A DNA stretch of 64,000 nucleotides, from NCBI RefSeq assembly GCF_031119335.1, contig NZ_JAVHXT010000001.1, positions 124,001-188,000 on the forward strand. Reading direction: 5' to 3'. Below are positions 1 to 8,799 of the stretch, piece after piece. Below the pieces are notes generated by a model. It did no database searches. It had not been told where the DNA came from and was given only the letters and a program-made list of their open reading frames with translations. Origin of the DNA: Pedobacter sp. (GTDB lineage Bacteria > Bacteroidota > Bacteroidia > Sphingobacteriales > Sphingobacteriaceae). The position numbers and the translations under genes are program-made. Each line of letters begins with the position of its first letter. The first letter of the stretch is position 1.

Positions 1-1667
1 TCTTGATGCTTTGCTATAAATCGTTCTGCAGTATAAACCAATTGTTCACCTTCGCTACGTGCTTCAATCAACATGCGTTGCTCCACATCGCTTTTAGCGT
101 TGGTAATGCTATCAATCAACATTTTTTCTACCGTATCATCACTTAAGCCGTAGCTTGGTTTAACCTCAATTTCTTGTTTCACACCAGAGCGTAACTCAAT
201 AGCTTGAACTGTTAAAATACCATCGGCGTTCAGTAAAAAGTTGATATCCACCTTTGGTAAACCTGCTGGCATTGCCGGAATTCCTTTTAAATCGAACTCT
301 GCAAGTTTTCTGTTTTCTTTCACTAAATCTCGTTCGCCTTGGAAAACCGAAATTTTCATGTTTACCTGTCCATCTACCGAAGTAGTATATTGGCGACCGG
401 CTTTGGTTGGTACTTTGCTATTACGAGCTATGATTACATCCATTAAGCCACCCATAGTTTCTATACCAAGCGATAATGGAGTTACATCTAACAATAAAAT
501 ATCCGAACGATTTCCCGATAAAATATCAGCTTGTACAGCAGCGCCTAAAGCCACAACTTCATCAGGATTGATATTATCTTGAGGCGTTTTTCCGAAGAAC
601 TCGCTTACCGCTTTTTTAACGTAGGGCGTACGGGTAGAACCGCCGACTAAAACTACTTCGTCAATATCAGCAATGCTCAATTCTGCATCTTTCAAAGCCG
701 ATTTACAAGCTTCAATCGTTTCCTGTACTTTATCCGCAATTAAGCTTTCGAAAGTTTGTTTGTCTAGCGTACACCAAATTTCTCCTAACTGTTCGTTATA
801 CAAATTTTGGGTTGTTAATGCTTTTTTAGCAGCTTCAGCTTGTAAGCGTAGGCTTTGCGTTAACACATTGTCTTTGGCTACTGTTGACGCATCTAGCTGA
901 TTTTTTTCTATCCAATAATTGAAAATAGCACGGTCAAAATCATCACCACCTAAAAAAGTATTGCCATTGGTACTTAAGACTTCGAAAATGCCGTTTTGAA
1001 TTTGTAGTATAGAAACGTCGAAAGTGCCACCACCCAAATCGTAAACTGCTATGGTTTTTTGTTGCGATGGGTCTAAGCCCAAACCGTAAGCTAAACTTGC
1101 TGCCGTAGGTTCGTTCACGATACGTAAAACATCCAATCCTGCTAACTTTCCAGCATCACGGGTTGCTTGTCGTTGACTATCATTGAAATATGCAGGAACG
1201 GTAATTACGGCCCTGTTTACCGGTGTTTTTAAAGCGTGTTCAGCACGAGCCTTTAGCTCTTTTAAAATCTCTGCAGAAAGCTCGATTGGCGTGTAAAATC
1301 TGTCGCCAGCTTTAATTTTTACCAAGGCATCGCTATCATCGTCAATTACTTTGTAGCTAAAAATATCGCTGTGTTCGGCAACATCTTTGTACGAACGTCC
1401 TAATAATCGTTTTACGGAAAAAATAGTGTTGGTTGGGTCGGTAGTTAAGTAAGCTTTGGCTTCGTTACCCACTTCTGCATCGCCTTGTTCATTAAAGTGC
1501 ACCACGGACGGAACTAAAACGCCTTTTCCGGCATCATTAATTACCTGCGGTTGTTGTTCCGGGTTAATAAAGGCCACTAAACTGTTGGTGGTGCCTAAAT
1601 CAATTCCTACAATAATTTCTTCTTTTTGTAATGAGCCTGTCGCCAGATTGATGGATATTTTTGCCAT
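1..1667 (-). CDS. hscA: Fe-S assembly chaperone HscA, C-terminus cut by window edge
   Basis: Hsp70-family ATPase that, with HscB, helps transfer Fe-S clusters from the IscU scaffold. About 555 codons are visible and the stop lies beyond base 1. The ATPase domain shows the GIDLGTTNSLV phosphate loop, DLGGGTFDVS and VGGSTRTP; the substrate-binding part follows, with the SGVKQEIEVKPSYGLSDD stretch. A leader of about 20 residues before GIDLGTT and the NTIFSVKRLLGRS segment favour HscA over DnaK. The ATG at 1667 directly follows a TAACTTTG promoter element. The partner genes fdx and iscX lie about 12 kb away on the same strand, so the isc genes are not in one operon here. DnaK is the main alternative. 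Confidence 0.85.
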   Translation of the reverse strand, partial: MAKISINLATGSLQKEEIIVGIDLGTTNSLVAFINPEQQPQVINDAGKGVLVPSVVHFNEQGDAEVGNEAKAYLTTDPTNTIFSVKRLLGRSYKDVAEHSDIFSYKVIDDDSDALVKIKAGDRFYTPIELSAEILKELKARAEHALKTPVNRAVITVPAYFNDSQRQATRDAGKLAGLDVLRIVNEPTAASLAYGLGLDPSQQKTIAVYDLGGGTFDVSILQIQNGIFEVLSTNGNTFLGGDDFDRAIFNYWIEKNQLDASTVAKDNVLTQSLRLQAEAAKKALTTQNLYNEQLGEIWCTLDKQTFESLIADKVQETIEACKSALKDAELSIADIDEVVLVGGSTRTPYVKKAVSEFFGKTPQDNINPDEVVALGAAVQADILSGNRSDILLLDVTPLSLGIETMGGLMDVIIARNSKVPTKAGRQYTTSVDGQVNMKISVFQGERDLVKENRKLAEFDLKGIPAMPAGLPKVDINFLLNADGILTVQAIELRSGVKQEIEVKPSYGLSDDTVEKMLIDSITNAKSDVEQRMLIEARSEGEQLVYTAERFIAKHQ

Positions 1668-1671
1668 GTGG

Positions 1672-1679
1672 CAAAGTTA
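1672..1679 (-). promoter_or_regulatory. Bacteroidota -7 promoter element of hscA
   Basis: TAACTTTG on the minus strand fits the TAnnTTTG element used by the Bacteroidota primary sigma factor. Only four bases separate it from the hscA ATG, so the transcript would start at or next to the start codon. Confidence 0.6.
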
Positions 1680-1771
1680 CATAGTTTGGAGGTGATATTT
1701 GAATTGCTTTATTGCTGAATTGTTAAATTGTTGTAAGGTTTAATAACTACCAATCGGAAACTGTTAACTTA

Positions 1772-2989
1772 TTATTGCTTATTCTTTTCCTCAATCCAAA
1801 GCGACATATACTTAGTACTTTGTAGGGTATGGTGTTTTAGAATTTCACCAAAGAAGTTTTGTTGGCGATGTTTATTTAGATTTTCTTCAATCTCAGCAAT
1901 TCTTTCTAAAAACTCTCCTTCAAACTTATCTTTAGCATATAACTCGTTAATAATTTTAATTCCATTTTGCTGTGCTTTTTGCCAAGCTTCTTTGTTATGA
2001 TAAAGCACAACAGTTTCATTAACAAAAGTTTGTAATTCATCGCTGATAATTCCAGCCCAATCCAATCCGTTAGCCATTCCTTCGGCACCAACCGCACTGC
2101 TGGCAATGGGCGTTCCGGTTTGCATGGCATCTATAAATTTGCCTTTGGCACCTGCACCAAATAGGAGTGGGGCCAATAAAATCCGATGTTGAGCAATGGT
2201 TTCTCTAGCAATTTCGGCTCTGCCACGAACAAAGAATTTTTCTCTGACATTCTGCAGCTGCATTACTTTTTCAGTAGCATAAGCACCGTAGATATGCAAT
2301 GAAGCTTCAGGAAGTTTTTTCCTTAACAAAGGCCAGACACTGATTTTGAGATATTGTAAAGTTTGCCAATTAGGTTCGTGAAGATAGTTACCGATAAAAA
2401 CAAAATCTTTTCTTTCTTCAAAAGTTTTCCAATGTTCTGTTGAACTAATTGGCTCCTCTAAAAATGGGAGGTAGTAAAGTATTTGATTGCTGATGTTGAA
2501 CTGCTTAAGCAAATCCATCTCTACTTGCGAAATAATTAATGATAAATCGCAACGTAAAATTGAAGCGAGTTCACGTTTGGTAACATCATTATATAAATCT
2601 AATCCCGTGCTGTGCTTAATGGATTGCTGTTTAGCATGACGTAGGAAATGCAAATCCTCGGTATCCAAAATCCGCAATGCGTTGGGGCATTCTTGTTGCA
2701 CTCGCCAACCGTATTGCTCCTCAATCATAAACCTATCGAAGACTACAATATTTGGGTTGAGGTCCGCTAGCCAATCGTTAAAAGAACTGTCGTTAAGTTT
2801 TATTTCGTGGTTGATTACACCTAAACTCTCTAAATCAAAGCTAAAATCGCTTTTAGAAGCAGCAGATGCAAAATGAACCTCATCGCCATTGGCTAAAAAA
2901 AGTTGTACTAATTGTATGATACGAGTACCAGCCGCCGATGAGGTAGGCTCTGGCCAAACTAATCCGATAAATAAAACTTTTCTTGCCAT
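1772..2989 (-). CDS. Glycosyltransferase, GT-B / GT4-like
   Basis: Predicted cytoplasmic sugar transferase of 405 residues, probably acting on a surface glycan; substrate unknown. The N-terminal half begins with KVLFIGLVWPEPTSSAAGTR, typical of a donor/acceptor Rossmann half. The C-terminal half carries the FGAGAKGKFIDAMQTGTPI stretch found in the nucleotide-sugar site of GT4-type enzymes. An upstream in-frame start would add nine residues, but the ATG at 2989 matches the family N-terminus and sits four bases from a CAACTTTG promoter-like element. It stands alone, divergent from miaE. Confidence 0.75.
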   Translation of the reverse strand: MARKVLFIGLVWPEPTSSAAGTRIIQLVQLFLANGDEVHFASAASKSDFSFDLESLGVINHEIKLNDSSFNDWLADLNPNIVVFDRFMIEEQYGWRVQQECPNALRILDTEDLHFLRHAKQQSIKHSTGLDLYNDVTKRELASILRCDLSLIISQVEMDLLKQFNISNQILYYLPFLEEPISSTEHWKTFEERKDFVFIGNYLHEPNWQTLQYLKISVWPLLRKKLPEASLHIYGAYATEKVMQLQNVREKFFVRGRAEIARETIAQHRILLAPLLFGAGAKGKFIDAMQTGTPIASSAVGAEGMANGLDWAGIISDELQTFVNETVVLYHNKEAWQKAQQNGIKIINELYAKDKFEGEFLERIAEIEENLNKHRQQNFFGEILKHHTLQSTKYMSLWIEEKNKQ

Positions 2990-2993
2990 TTTG

Positions 2994-3001
2994 CAAAGTT
3001 G
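2994..3001 (-). promoter_or_regulatory. Probable -7 promoter element of the glycosyltransferase
   Basis: CAACTTTG differs by one base from TAnnTTTG. It lies four bases upstream of the chosen start at 2989. Confidence 0.4.
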
Positions 3002-3101
3002 CGTTTTATTAGCCACAGATACACAGATTTTATTTGGCTATTTCTAGCTAGCAATTTCACAATATAGCAATACAGCAATCTTTTCTTACAGGCTATTTTC
3101 T

Positions 3102-3109
3102 TAATTTTG
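3102..3109 (+). promoter_or_regulatory. Bacteroidota -7 promoter element of miaE
   Basis: TAATTTTG fits TAnnTTTG exactly and ends six bases before the miaE ATG at 3116. It overlaps an in-frame TTG at 3107, which argues against TTG as the start. Confidence 0.6.
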
Positions 3110-3115
3110 CTGCTT

Positions 3116-3697
3116 ATGCTAGGACTAAAACTACTTACCGACCCTCGTTGGGCCAACATTGCCGAAGGAAACCTTGAAGAAATACTGACAGACCACGCTT
3201 GGTGCGAGCAAAAGGCGGCGAGTAATGCTATCACTTTAATTACCCAAAACTCCGAGCATCAGGATTTAGTAGATGAGTTGACTGCAATAGCTTTAGAAGA
3301 GTTGGAGCATTTTCAAATGGTGATTAATATCATCAAGGAGCGTGGTTATACTTTAGGTCGCGAGCGTAAAGATGATTATGTAGGACAGTTGGTGAAGTTC
3401 AGCAAAAAAGATGGAAGCAGAAACCAAGCTTTTATAGACAGGTTGCTGTTTGCTGCTATGATTGAAGCCCGCAGTTGTGAACGTTTTCGAGTGTTATCTC
3501 AAAATATCAAAGATGAAGCTTTAGCAAAATTTTACCACGAATTGATGGTTTCTGAAGCAACACATTATACTACTTTCCTAAACTTCGCTCGTAAATATAC
3601 CATTGACGTTGATGTAGATAAGCGTTGGAAAGAATGGTTGGAGTTTGAAGGAAACCTAATTCAGAGTTACGGAAATAAGGAAGCGATACACGGTTAA
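3116..3697 (+). CDS. miaE: tRNA-(ms2io6A)-hydroxylase MiaE
   Basis: Non-haem di-iron mono-oxygenase that hydroxylates the ms2i6A37 modification in tRNAs reading codons that start with U. The 193-residue protein is ferritin-like. Metal-ligand motifs are visible as EQKAAS near residue 35, EELEHFQ near residue 65, and the later EARSCERF and SEATHY. The ATG at 3116 follows a promoter element immediately upstream. The gene is monocistronic and is followed by a palindromic intergenic repeat that may end transcription. Confidence 0.9.
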   Translation: MLGLKLLTDPRWANIAEGNLEEILTDHAWCEQKAASNAITLITQNSEHQDLVDELTAIALEELEHFQMVINIIKERGYTLGRERKDDYVGQLVKFSKKDGSRNQAFIDRLLFAAMIEARSCERFRVLSQNIKDEALAKFYHELMVSEATHYTTFLNFARKYTIDVDVDKRWKEWLEFEGNLIQSYGNKEAIHG

Positions 3698-3699
3698 CC

Positions 3700-3774
3700 C
3701 CTAAACCCCCTAAAGGGGACTTTTTATAGCGCCGCTTTGTGCCGCATTCCCCCCTTCAGGGGGCTAGGGGGTAT
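3700..3774. repeat. Palindromic CCCCTAAAGGGG / CCCCCTTCAGGGGG repeat
   Basis: Two C-rich/G-rich hairpins in tandem between miaE and the convergent DUF3810 gene: CCCCCTAAAGGGG and CCCCCCTTCAGGGGG. Related sequence recurs at 13149-13171 and inside 42358-42445. It may also stop transcription from both sides. Confidence 0.6.
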
Positions 3775-4822
3775 GATAATTCACCAGCCAAAGCACAATA
3801 TCCTGATAGCTTTTAATACCTTTTTGTTGATTGTTCAACTTTAAGATTTTATCGAAGGTTTTACCCATGTAAACCGACATGGCTCCATTGTATTTTGCCC
3901 AAAACTCCTTTTCTATTTTAAAGTTGTCTAATATACTTTGGGGAATTTTTTCGATAATTACGTTGTAGTCTTCCGGATATTTCATCCTGATTTCGAACAA
4001 CACATACCTGAACATATTATAGTAAGCCGAATATTGAAATTGGGTATTGTTGCTATGGATTGCCGTCAGATAGCCCACTAAATTAGCTTCATCTTCTTTC
4101 GCAATACCAATTTGGTGTGCAATTTCATGGCAAGTAACAAAAGGCAACACAAAGTTAGGTAAGCGCTGGTTGATATTCGCTTCGCCAGAAAGTGGATTAT
4201 AATAACCTTCAATACCGGTTTTACTCACCAACCAAGAGCTGGTCACTGGTTTAACAGAGGCGTATTTGTAGCGAAAAAAAGACTGACTTTCTGATAATTG
4301 CTGGTAAGCGGTAGCTGCAACGTCTTCTAGTTCTTTTGTTTTGAAGTTAAATGCGGTTTTGTCTATGGTTTTACCTAATGTGTCCAGTTTTTGTAGAAAG
4401 AAAGTATTTAGCTTTAAAAGTTGCTCCTTGCTGTAAGGTTTGTCGCTAATTTGCAGCTGTTCATTAATTCTAGGTCTGGAATAGTTTAACCCCCAAAGTA
4501 ATTTAAAAGAGATGTAGATAATGAGTACGAAGTTAACAGATTTTAGTCCGAAAGAAACGTAGTCCTTTTTTGTCTTTTTTTTCCTGCTGATGAATACAAT
4601 GATATTCTTAATTAAAAAGATAATCAGGAACGCATAAAGGAAATCGCCTATGGCAAATGGAAAAATTGAAGATATAAGGCGTTGTACGCTAGAAATAAAA
4701 GGATAGACAAGATTGCTGTAATAAGTTTCTACAGCTTGAGGGAATAAGCCGAAAATGAAGATTAATACAGCAATGCTGATGTATATAAAGGTTCTATAGT
4801 TTCTTTTAGGAGGTATTTGCAT
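3764..4822 (-). CDS. DUF3810 family membrane protein with HExxH motif
   Basis: Membrane protein of 352 residues with three hydrophobic segments in the first 120 residues. A soluble part follows, carrying CHEIAHQIG and the downstream KEDEANLVGYL. HExxH plus a distant Glu suggests a zinc metallopeptidase fold, as in DUF3810 proteins of Bacteroidota; no substrate is known. A GTG three codons upstream is possible, but the ATG at 4822 shares its A with the stop of the preceding small gene (TAATG), which implies translational coupling. Confidence 0.8.
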   Translation of the reverse strand: MQIPPKRNYRTFIYISIAVLIFIFGLFPQAVETYYSNLVYPFISSVQRLISSIFPFAIGDFLYAFLIIFLIKNIIVFISRKKKTKKDYVSFGLKSVNFVLIIYISFKLLWGLNYSRPRINEQLQISDKPYSKEQLLKLNTFFLQKLDTLGKTIDKTAFNFKTKELEDVAATAYQQLSESQSFFRYKYASVKPVTSSWLVSKTGIEGYYNPLSGEANINQRLPNFVLPFVTCHEIAHQIGIAKEDEANLVGYLTAIHSNNTQFQYSAYYNMFRYVLFEIRMKYPEDYNVIIEKIPQSILDNFKIEKEFWAKYNGAMSVYMGKTFDKILKLNNQQKGIKSYQDIVLWLVNYHTP

Positions 4823-5016
4823 TATTTCCACATGTCTTCAACGTTTATCTGCACTCCTTTTCCTGCTCTAACTTGTTTTTTGCCTTCAAGTATTTTTTTT
4901 ACAAACTTTTTATTATAAGATTTTTCTACCGAATATTCAATTTTTAATGCTTTTACAAAAGCTTTTAGTGCTTTAAGCTGAGCTTTGTTTTTTGGTTTTG
5001 CAGTAATTATTTTCAT
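4822..5016 (-). CDS. Small DUF2683-like, antitoxin-type protein
   Basis: A 64-residue Lys-rich protein beginning MKIITAKPKNKAQLKALKAF, resembling the small DUF2683-type proteins often found as antitoxin partners of RelE/YoeB toxins in Bacteroidota. No toxin gene is next to it: downstream it overlaps the DUF3810 gene at TAATG, and upstream is only a repeat. Either it is an orphan antitoxin left after loss of its toxin or it has another role. Family assignment is from pattern only. Confidence 0.55.
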   Translation of the reverse strand: MKIITAKPKNKAQLKALKAFVKALKIEYSVEKSYNKKFVKKILEGKKQVRAGKGVQINVEDMWK

Positions 5017-5049
5017 GATTGTTTTTCTAACTTACAGATAAAGAACTCG

Positions 5050-5104
5050 GTTGGCGGGGACGCCAACCGATGCATTTGCTCTTGTTGGCGTCCTCGCCAA
5101 CGTG
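5050..5104. repeat. GTTGGCG palindrome doublet (REP-like pair)
   Basis: Two short palindromes face each other: GTTGGCGGGGACGCCAAC at 5050-5067 and GTTGGCGTCCTCGCCAAC at 5084-5101. Each can form a 7-bp stem, and the two are roughly reverse complements, so the pair can also fold as one larger hairpin. Further copies are at 29546 and 29704. Confidence 0.7.
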
Positions 5105-5164
5105 TAATTCTTTTACAGATAAAAAATACAAAATCTTTTTAGCTATTTATGGATTAAAATAAAT

Positions 5165-6499
5165 CTACCTATCAAACGCTAAACGTTGCCCAGTCTCGTT
5201 AGTCATGAATTTACCTTTTTGATAAGCCAAATTGCCTGATACAAAAGTGTGGGTGATGCTTGCTTGGAAAGTCTGCCCATCAAATGGCGACCAGCCACAT
5301 TTATATAGTGTATTTAACTTAGTTACTTTAAACTCGTCTTTTAAATCTACCAAAACTAAATCTGCCCAGTAGCCTTCTCTCACAAAACCACGTTGACTTA
5401 AATTAAAGCAGGTTGCCACATTGTGTGCTGCCTTTTCTACGATTTTTTCTAATGAAATCTTGCCTTGTAAGTGCATTTCCAGTAAAGCAGGTAAAGCGTG
5501 TTGTACCAAAGGTCCACCAGAAGGAGCTTGCGCATAAGGCTGGTTTTTCTCGTCAATTGTATGTGGCGCATGATCGGTAGCAATCACATCAATGTGGTTA
5601 TCTAGCAAACCTTGCAAAATTCCTGCTTGGTCTGCTGCAGTTTTTACAGCCGGGTTCCATTTAATAAAGTTACCTTTGGTAGCGTAATCTGCATCGTTAA
5701 ACCAAAGGTGATGAACGCAAGCTTCGGCAGTAATTCGCTTGTCGGCCAATGCCAAAGTATTATCAAATAAAGCTACTTCTTTTGCCGTAGAAATATGAAG
5801 GATATGCAAACGGGTATTGTAACGCTTAGCCAATTCGACCGCTAAAGATGATGATTTGTAACAAGCCTCTGCACTTCTAATTAAAGGATGCATTTGTATG
5901 GTCAAATCTTCGCCATATTTCTCTTTGTATGCAGCTAAGTTGTGGCGAATGGTTGCTTCGTCTTCACAATGTGTAGCTACCAGCATTGGTGCCTTGCTGA
6001 AAATGTTCTCTAAGGTTTTTTCGTTATCTACCAACATGTTCCCGGTAGATGAGCCCATGAAAACCTTAATACCGCAAACATTTTTAGCATCAGTTTTTAA
6101 AACTTCTTCGATATTATCATTGCTGGCACCCATATAAAATGAGTAGTTAGCTAATGATGTTTGTTGGGCAATGGCATATTTATCTGCCAGTAATTCTTGA
6201 GTTAAAGTATTTGGAACGGTGTTCGGCATCTCCATAAAAGAAGTAATTCCGCCAGCCACTGCTGCCATGCTTTCCGAAAAAATATCTGCTTTGTGCGTTA
6301 ATCCAGGCTCGCGAAAATGCACTTGGTCATCAATCATTCCTGGTAACAGATGTAATCCTTCTGCGTTAATTTCTATGTCGGCTGTGGCGTCAATTGTAGA
6401 AGCAATTTTTTCAATTCTTCCGTTTTTAATAAATAGGTCTGAAGTGAAAATTTGCCCTTCGTTTACGATGCTGGCTGCTTTAATCAAGATAGTACTCAT
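5165..6499 (-). CDS. pyrC: Dihydroorotase
   Basis: Third step of pyrimidine synthesis, interconverting carbamoyl-aspartate and dihydroorotate. The 444 residues form an amidohydrolase barrel with DDQVHFREPG near residue 57, GIKVFMGSSTGNM, HCED, HILHIST and VIATDHAPHT near residue 310. The first His of the usual HxH pair is Gln (QVH), which is also seen in other Bacteroidota dihydroorotases. The start is supported by TAACTTTA at 6505-6512, a near match to the -7 element. It is a single gene. Confidence 0.92.
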   Translation of the reverse strand: MSTILIKAASIVNEGQIFTSDLFIKNGRIEKIASTIDATADIEINAEGLHLLPGMIDDQVHFREPGLTHKADIFSESMAAVAGGITSFMEMPNTVPNTLTQELLADKYAIAQQTSLANYSFYMGASNDNIEEVLKTDAKNVCGIKVFMGSSTGNMLVDNEKTLENIFSKAPMLVATHCEDEATIRHNLAAYKEKYGEDLTIQMHPLIRSAEACYKSSSLAVELAKRYNTRLHILHISTAKEVALFDNTLALADKRITAEACVHHLWFNDADYATKGNFIKWNPAVKTAADQAGILQGLLDNHIDVIATDHAPHTIDEKNQPYAQAPSGGPLVQHALPALLEMHLQGKISLEKIVEKAAHNVATCFNLSQRGFVREGYWADLVLVDLKDEFKVTKLNTLYKCGWSPFDGQTFQASITHTFVSGNLAYQKGKFMTNETGQRLAFDR

Positions 6500-6621
6500 G
6501 CTGGTAAAGTTAGTAATTAGTATTGAGATGTGCGTATTGCGTATTGAGATGTGGAACTTTAGATATGAGATGGGACTTTAGATTTGAGAGTGGTGCTATG
6601 TTGTACAGGTCTGTGTTAAAT
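6500..6621. other. Gap with degenerate tandem repeats
   Basis: Between pyrC and the repeat element at 6622 there is no gene. Short imperfect units such as TATTGAGATGTG and GGACTTTAGAT recur in it. Confidence 0.4.
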
Positions 6622-6696
6622 AAACCTGATAGGAGTGGGCATCCCGATGTCATCCTTGTCGAAGGGTATCGGGATAAAACGGATAGCAGGGCTTGG
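6622..6696 (+). repeat. Constant-end hairpin element, copy F
   Basis: It begins AAACCTGATAGGAGTGG and ends GGATAGCAGGGCTTGG. Between them is a hairpin whose arms are ATCCCGAT and ATCGGGAT. The ends match five other elements in the window (11127, 29159, 38288, 46827, 47282) while the interior differs. Confidence 0.55.
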
Positions 6697-6808
6697 TTAG
6701 CCGAATAGCATTAAAACTGCTTTTCAAATTGTTTAAGAAATGTAGAAAATGAGAGTTGAATTTGTAATCCTTCCGCCTTGCACCTTCAAACCCTCAACCT
6801 TATTCCCT

Positions 6809-6816
6809 ATCTTTGC
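6809..6816 (+). promoter_or_regulatory. Bacteroidota -7 promoter element of the helicase gene
   Basis: TATCTTTG fits TAnnTTTG and ends four bases before the ATG at 6821. This decides the start against an ATG at 6749 that would add 24 residues unlike the family. Confidence 0.6.
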
Positions 6817-6820
6817 CCTT

Positions 6821-8134
6821 ATGCCAAAAAAATTCGATGAGTTTAAGCTCAACAGACAAATACTGAATGCGGTAGAAGAGGCGGGTTTCACAGAAGCTAC
6901 GCCAATTCAAGAGAAGGCTATTGGCCCGGTATTGTCGGGACAAGATTTGTTCGGCATTGCGCAAACGGGTACTGGTAAAACTGCTGCCTATGTGCTGCCC
7001 ATGCTTATGAAACTGAAATTTGCGCAAGGCGACAACCCTAGAGCGCTGATTTTAGTACCAACCAGGGAATTGGCAATGCAGATAGAAGAGCAGGTAAAAT
7101 TGTTCTCTACCTATACCGATTTAAGAACGGTGGTAATTTTTGGCGGCTTAGGGCCGAAAACCCAAAAAGAAGCAATTGCTAAAGGGGTAGATATTTTAGT
7201 GGCCACGCCGGGAAGGTTCTTAGACTTATATTTAACCGGCGATATTAATACCAGAAGTTTACAGTTTTTAGTGCTAGATGAGGCTGATAAAATGATGGAT
7301 ATGGGCTTTATTGGTTCTATTCACCGTATTTTAGAAGTAGTGCCTCGTAAGCGACAAAACTTGCTTTTTTCTGCTACCATGAGCGATTTGGTGCATAAAA
7401 TTGCGGGAGATTTTTTGAAAAATCCGTTGACGGTTGAGGTTGCCACACAGGCAACACCTGCACAAACGGTAACGCAGTTAATGTACGCCGTACCTAACTT
7501 CAAAACTAAAATTAATTTGTTGCAACATTTGTTGAAAAACGATGAAGAGTTTAAGCGACTAATCATCTTTTGCAAAACGAAGACCGTTGCAGATAATATA
7601 AATAGCTTTATTGTAAGGAGGTTTGGCGAAGATGCGGTAAGGGTAATTCATGCAAACAAAGGTCAAAACACCCGTATCAATTCCATCAATAGCTTTAAGG
7701 AAGGAAATATAAGGGTATTGGTGGCAACAGACGTGGCGTCGAGAGGGATTGATGTAAGCGAAGTTAGCCACGTAATTAACTTCGATGTGCCCATAATTGT
7801 TGAAGATTACGTTCACCGAATTGGTAGAACTGGCAGAGCTTTTAACGAAGGTACGGCTATTACGTTCTACAATGAGGCAGAGCGCTATTACATTGATAAA
7901 ATCGAGAAATTAATTAGACAACAAATTCCTGAGCTTCAACTTCCTGCAGAAGTTTTTATAGAAGAAACACCATATGAGGAAAAACAGCTCATAGCAAGGG
8001 AAATTGATGCCCAAAAGAGGAAAGAAAATCCCGACTTTAAAGGAGCATTCCACGAAAAGAAAAAACAGTATCCAGCTGCAGGAAAAAAAAATAACAAGAA
8101 AAATCAAAAATTTAAACCTAAACAACGCAGATAA
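6821..8134 (+). CDS. DEAD-box ATP-dependent RNA helicase
   Basis: Unwinds RNA, probably in ribosome assembly or mRNA turnover. The 437-residue protein has the Q-motif region TPIQEKAI, Walker A AQTGTGKT, PTRELA, DEAD (VLDEADKM), SAT (FSATMS), RGID and the HRIGRTGR motif. The tail from about residue 385 is Lys-rich and disordered, typical of RhlE-like members. A small membrane-protein gene starts directly after its stop, suggesting co-transcription. Which helicase subfamily it belongs to is not certain. Confidence 0.92.
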   Translation: MPKKFDEFKLNRQILNAVEEAGFTEATPIQEKAIGPVLSGQDLFGIAQTGTGKTAAYVLPMLMKLKFAQGDNPRALILVPTRELAMQIEEQVKLFSTYTDLRTVVIFGGLGPKTQKEAIAKGVDILVATPGRFLDLYLTGDINTRSLQFLVLDEADKMMDMGFIGSIHRILEVVPRKRQNLLFSATMSDLVHKIAGDFLKNPLTVEVATQATPAQTVTQLMYAVPNFKTKINLLQHLLKNDEEFKRLIIFCKTKTVADNINSFIVRRFGEDAVRVIHANKGQNTRINSINSFKEGNIRVLVATDVASRGIDVSEVSHVINFDVPIIVEDYVHRIGRTGRAFNEGTAITFYNEAERYYIDKIEKLIRQQIPELQLPAEVFIEETPYEEKQLIAREIDAQKRKENPDFKGAFHEKKKQYPAAGKKNNKKNQKFKPKQRR

Positions 8135-8416
8135 TTGAAAGTAAGATTAACTCCATTAAATATCGTTTCCGCCTTGAGTATCATGGTGGTTATAGGTTTA
8201 ATTGTCAATAAAAATTGGCTCTTGGCTCCAGCAAATGCAGAGTTCAAAGGTCTTTTTATTGCACTTGGGCTGTTGGTATTTTTTGCATCGTTTCTCTGCG
8301 ATCAAATATTTAGAAAATTTATCCCCACTTTGGCAAGACTTTGGATAGTACAACTATTGGTTGTAATTCTGACCGCAGTTTTTGTCTTTGTGCTAAAGGT
8401 AAGTGTGTTTGGATAA
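8135..8416 (+). CDS. Small three-helix membrane protein, unknown
   Basis: A 93-residue hydrophobic protein with three predicted membrane segments, near residues 8-25, 38-57 and 68-90. It begins at a TTG immediately after the helicase stop; no ATG gives a sensible N-terminus. It probably shares the transcript with the helicase and perhaps with gldC 24 bases further on. No family recognised. Confidence 0.6.
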   Translation: MKVRLTPLNIVSALSIMVVIGLIVNKNWLLAPANAEFKGLFIALGLLVFFASFLCDQIFRKFIPTLARLWIVQLLVVILTAVFVFVLKVSVFG

Positions 8417-8440
8417 GGTTATCCATATTAATTACAAAAG

Positions 8441-8776
8441 ATGAAAAAAGCGGAAATAAAAATTACAGTAGAGTTAGACGAAAAGAACGTGCCAGAAAAC
8501 ATTCTTTGGGAATCATCAGATTCTGAAAACAAAGACCAAATGGCAGCTAAGTCTATGATGTTGGCACTTTGGGACCATAATTACAAAAATTCTATGCGAA
8601 TTGATTTGTGGACTAAAGATATGCCAGTTGACGAGATGAAGAGGTTCTTTTACGAAACACTACAAACCATGGGAGATAGCTTTTTAAGAGCTACCGGAGA
8701 AAAAAATATAGTAGAAGATCTGAGAGATTATTGTGCGCATTTTGCAGATAAGATGGGGATTAATACTAAGGGATAA
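8441..8776 (+). CDS. gldC: Gliding motility protein GldC
   Basis: A 111-residue cytoplasmic protein matching GldC, which is found in gliding and T9SS-bearing Bacteroidota; its exact role is unsettled. Typical features are the acidic start KKAEIKITVELDEKNVPENI, the LWDHNYKNSMRIDLWTKDM stretch and the FADKMG end. It sits between a small membrane protein and a hybrid kinase gene. The genome also carries a T9SS sorting domain (24568-26109), consistent with a working secretion system. Confidence 0.88.
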   Translation: MKKAEIKITVELDEKNVPENILWESSDSENKDQMAAKSMMLALWDHNYKNSMRIDLWTKDMPVDEMKRFFYETLQTMGDSFLRATGEKNIVEDLRDYCAHFADKMGINTKG

Positions 8777-8799
8777 AAATGAAAGCACCATAAAGATTG

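Noticed and set aside
1..1667. DnaK instead of HscA
   Set aside because: The N-terminal extension before GIDLGTT and the NTIFSVKRLLGRS segment match HscA better. DnaK remains a minor possibility.
6523..6708. Open frame of 61 codons before the helicase
   Set aside because: It covers a degenerate repeat and the constant-end element copy F, with no promoter or family match.
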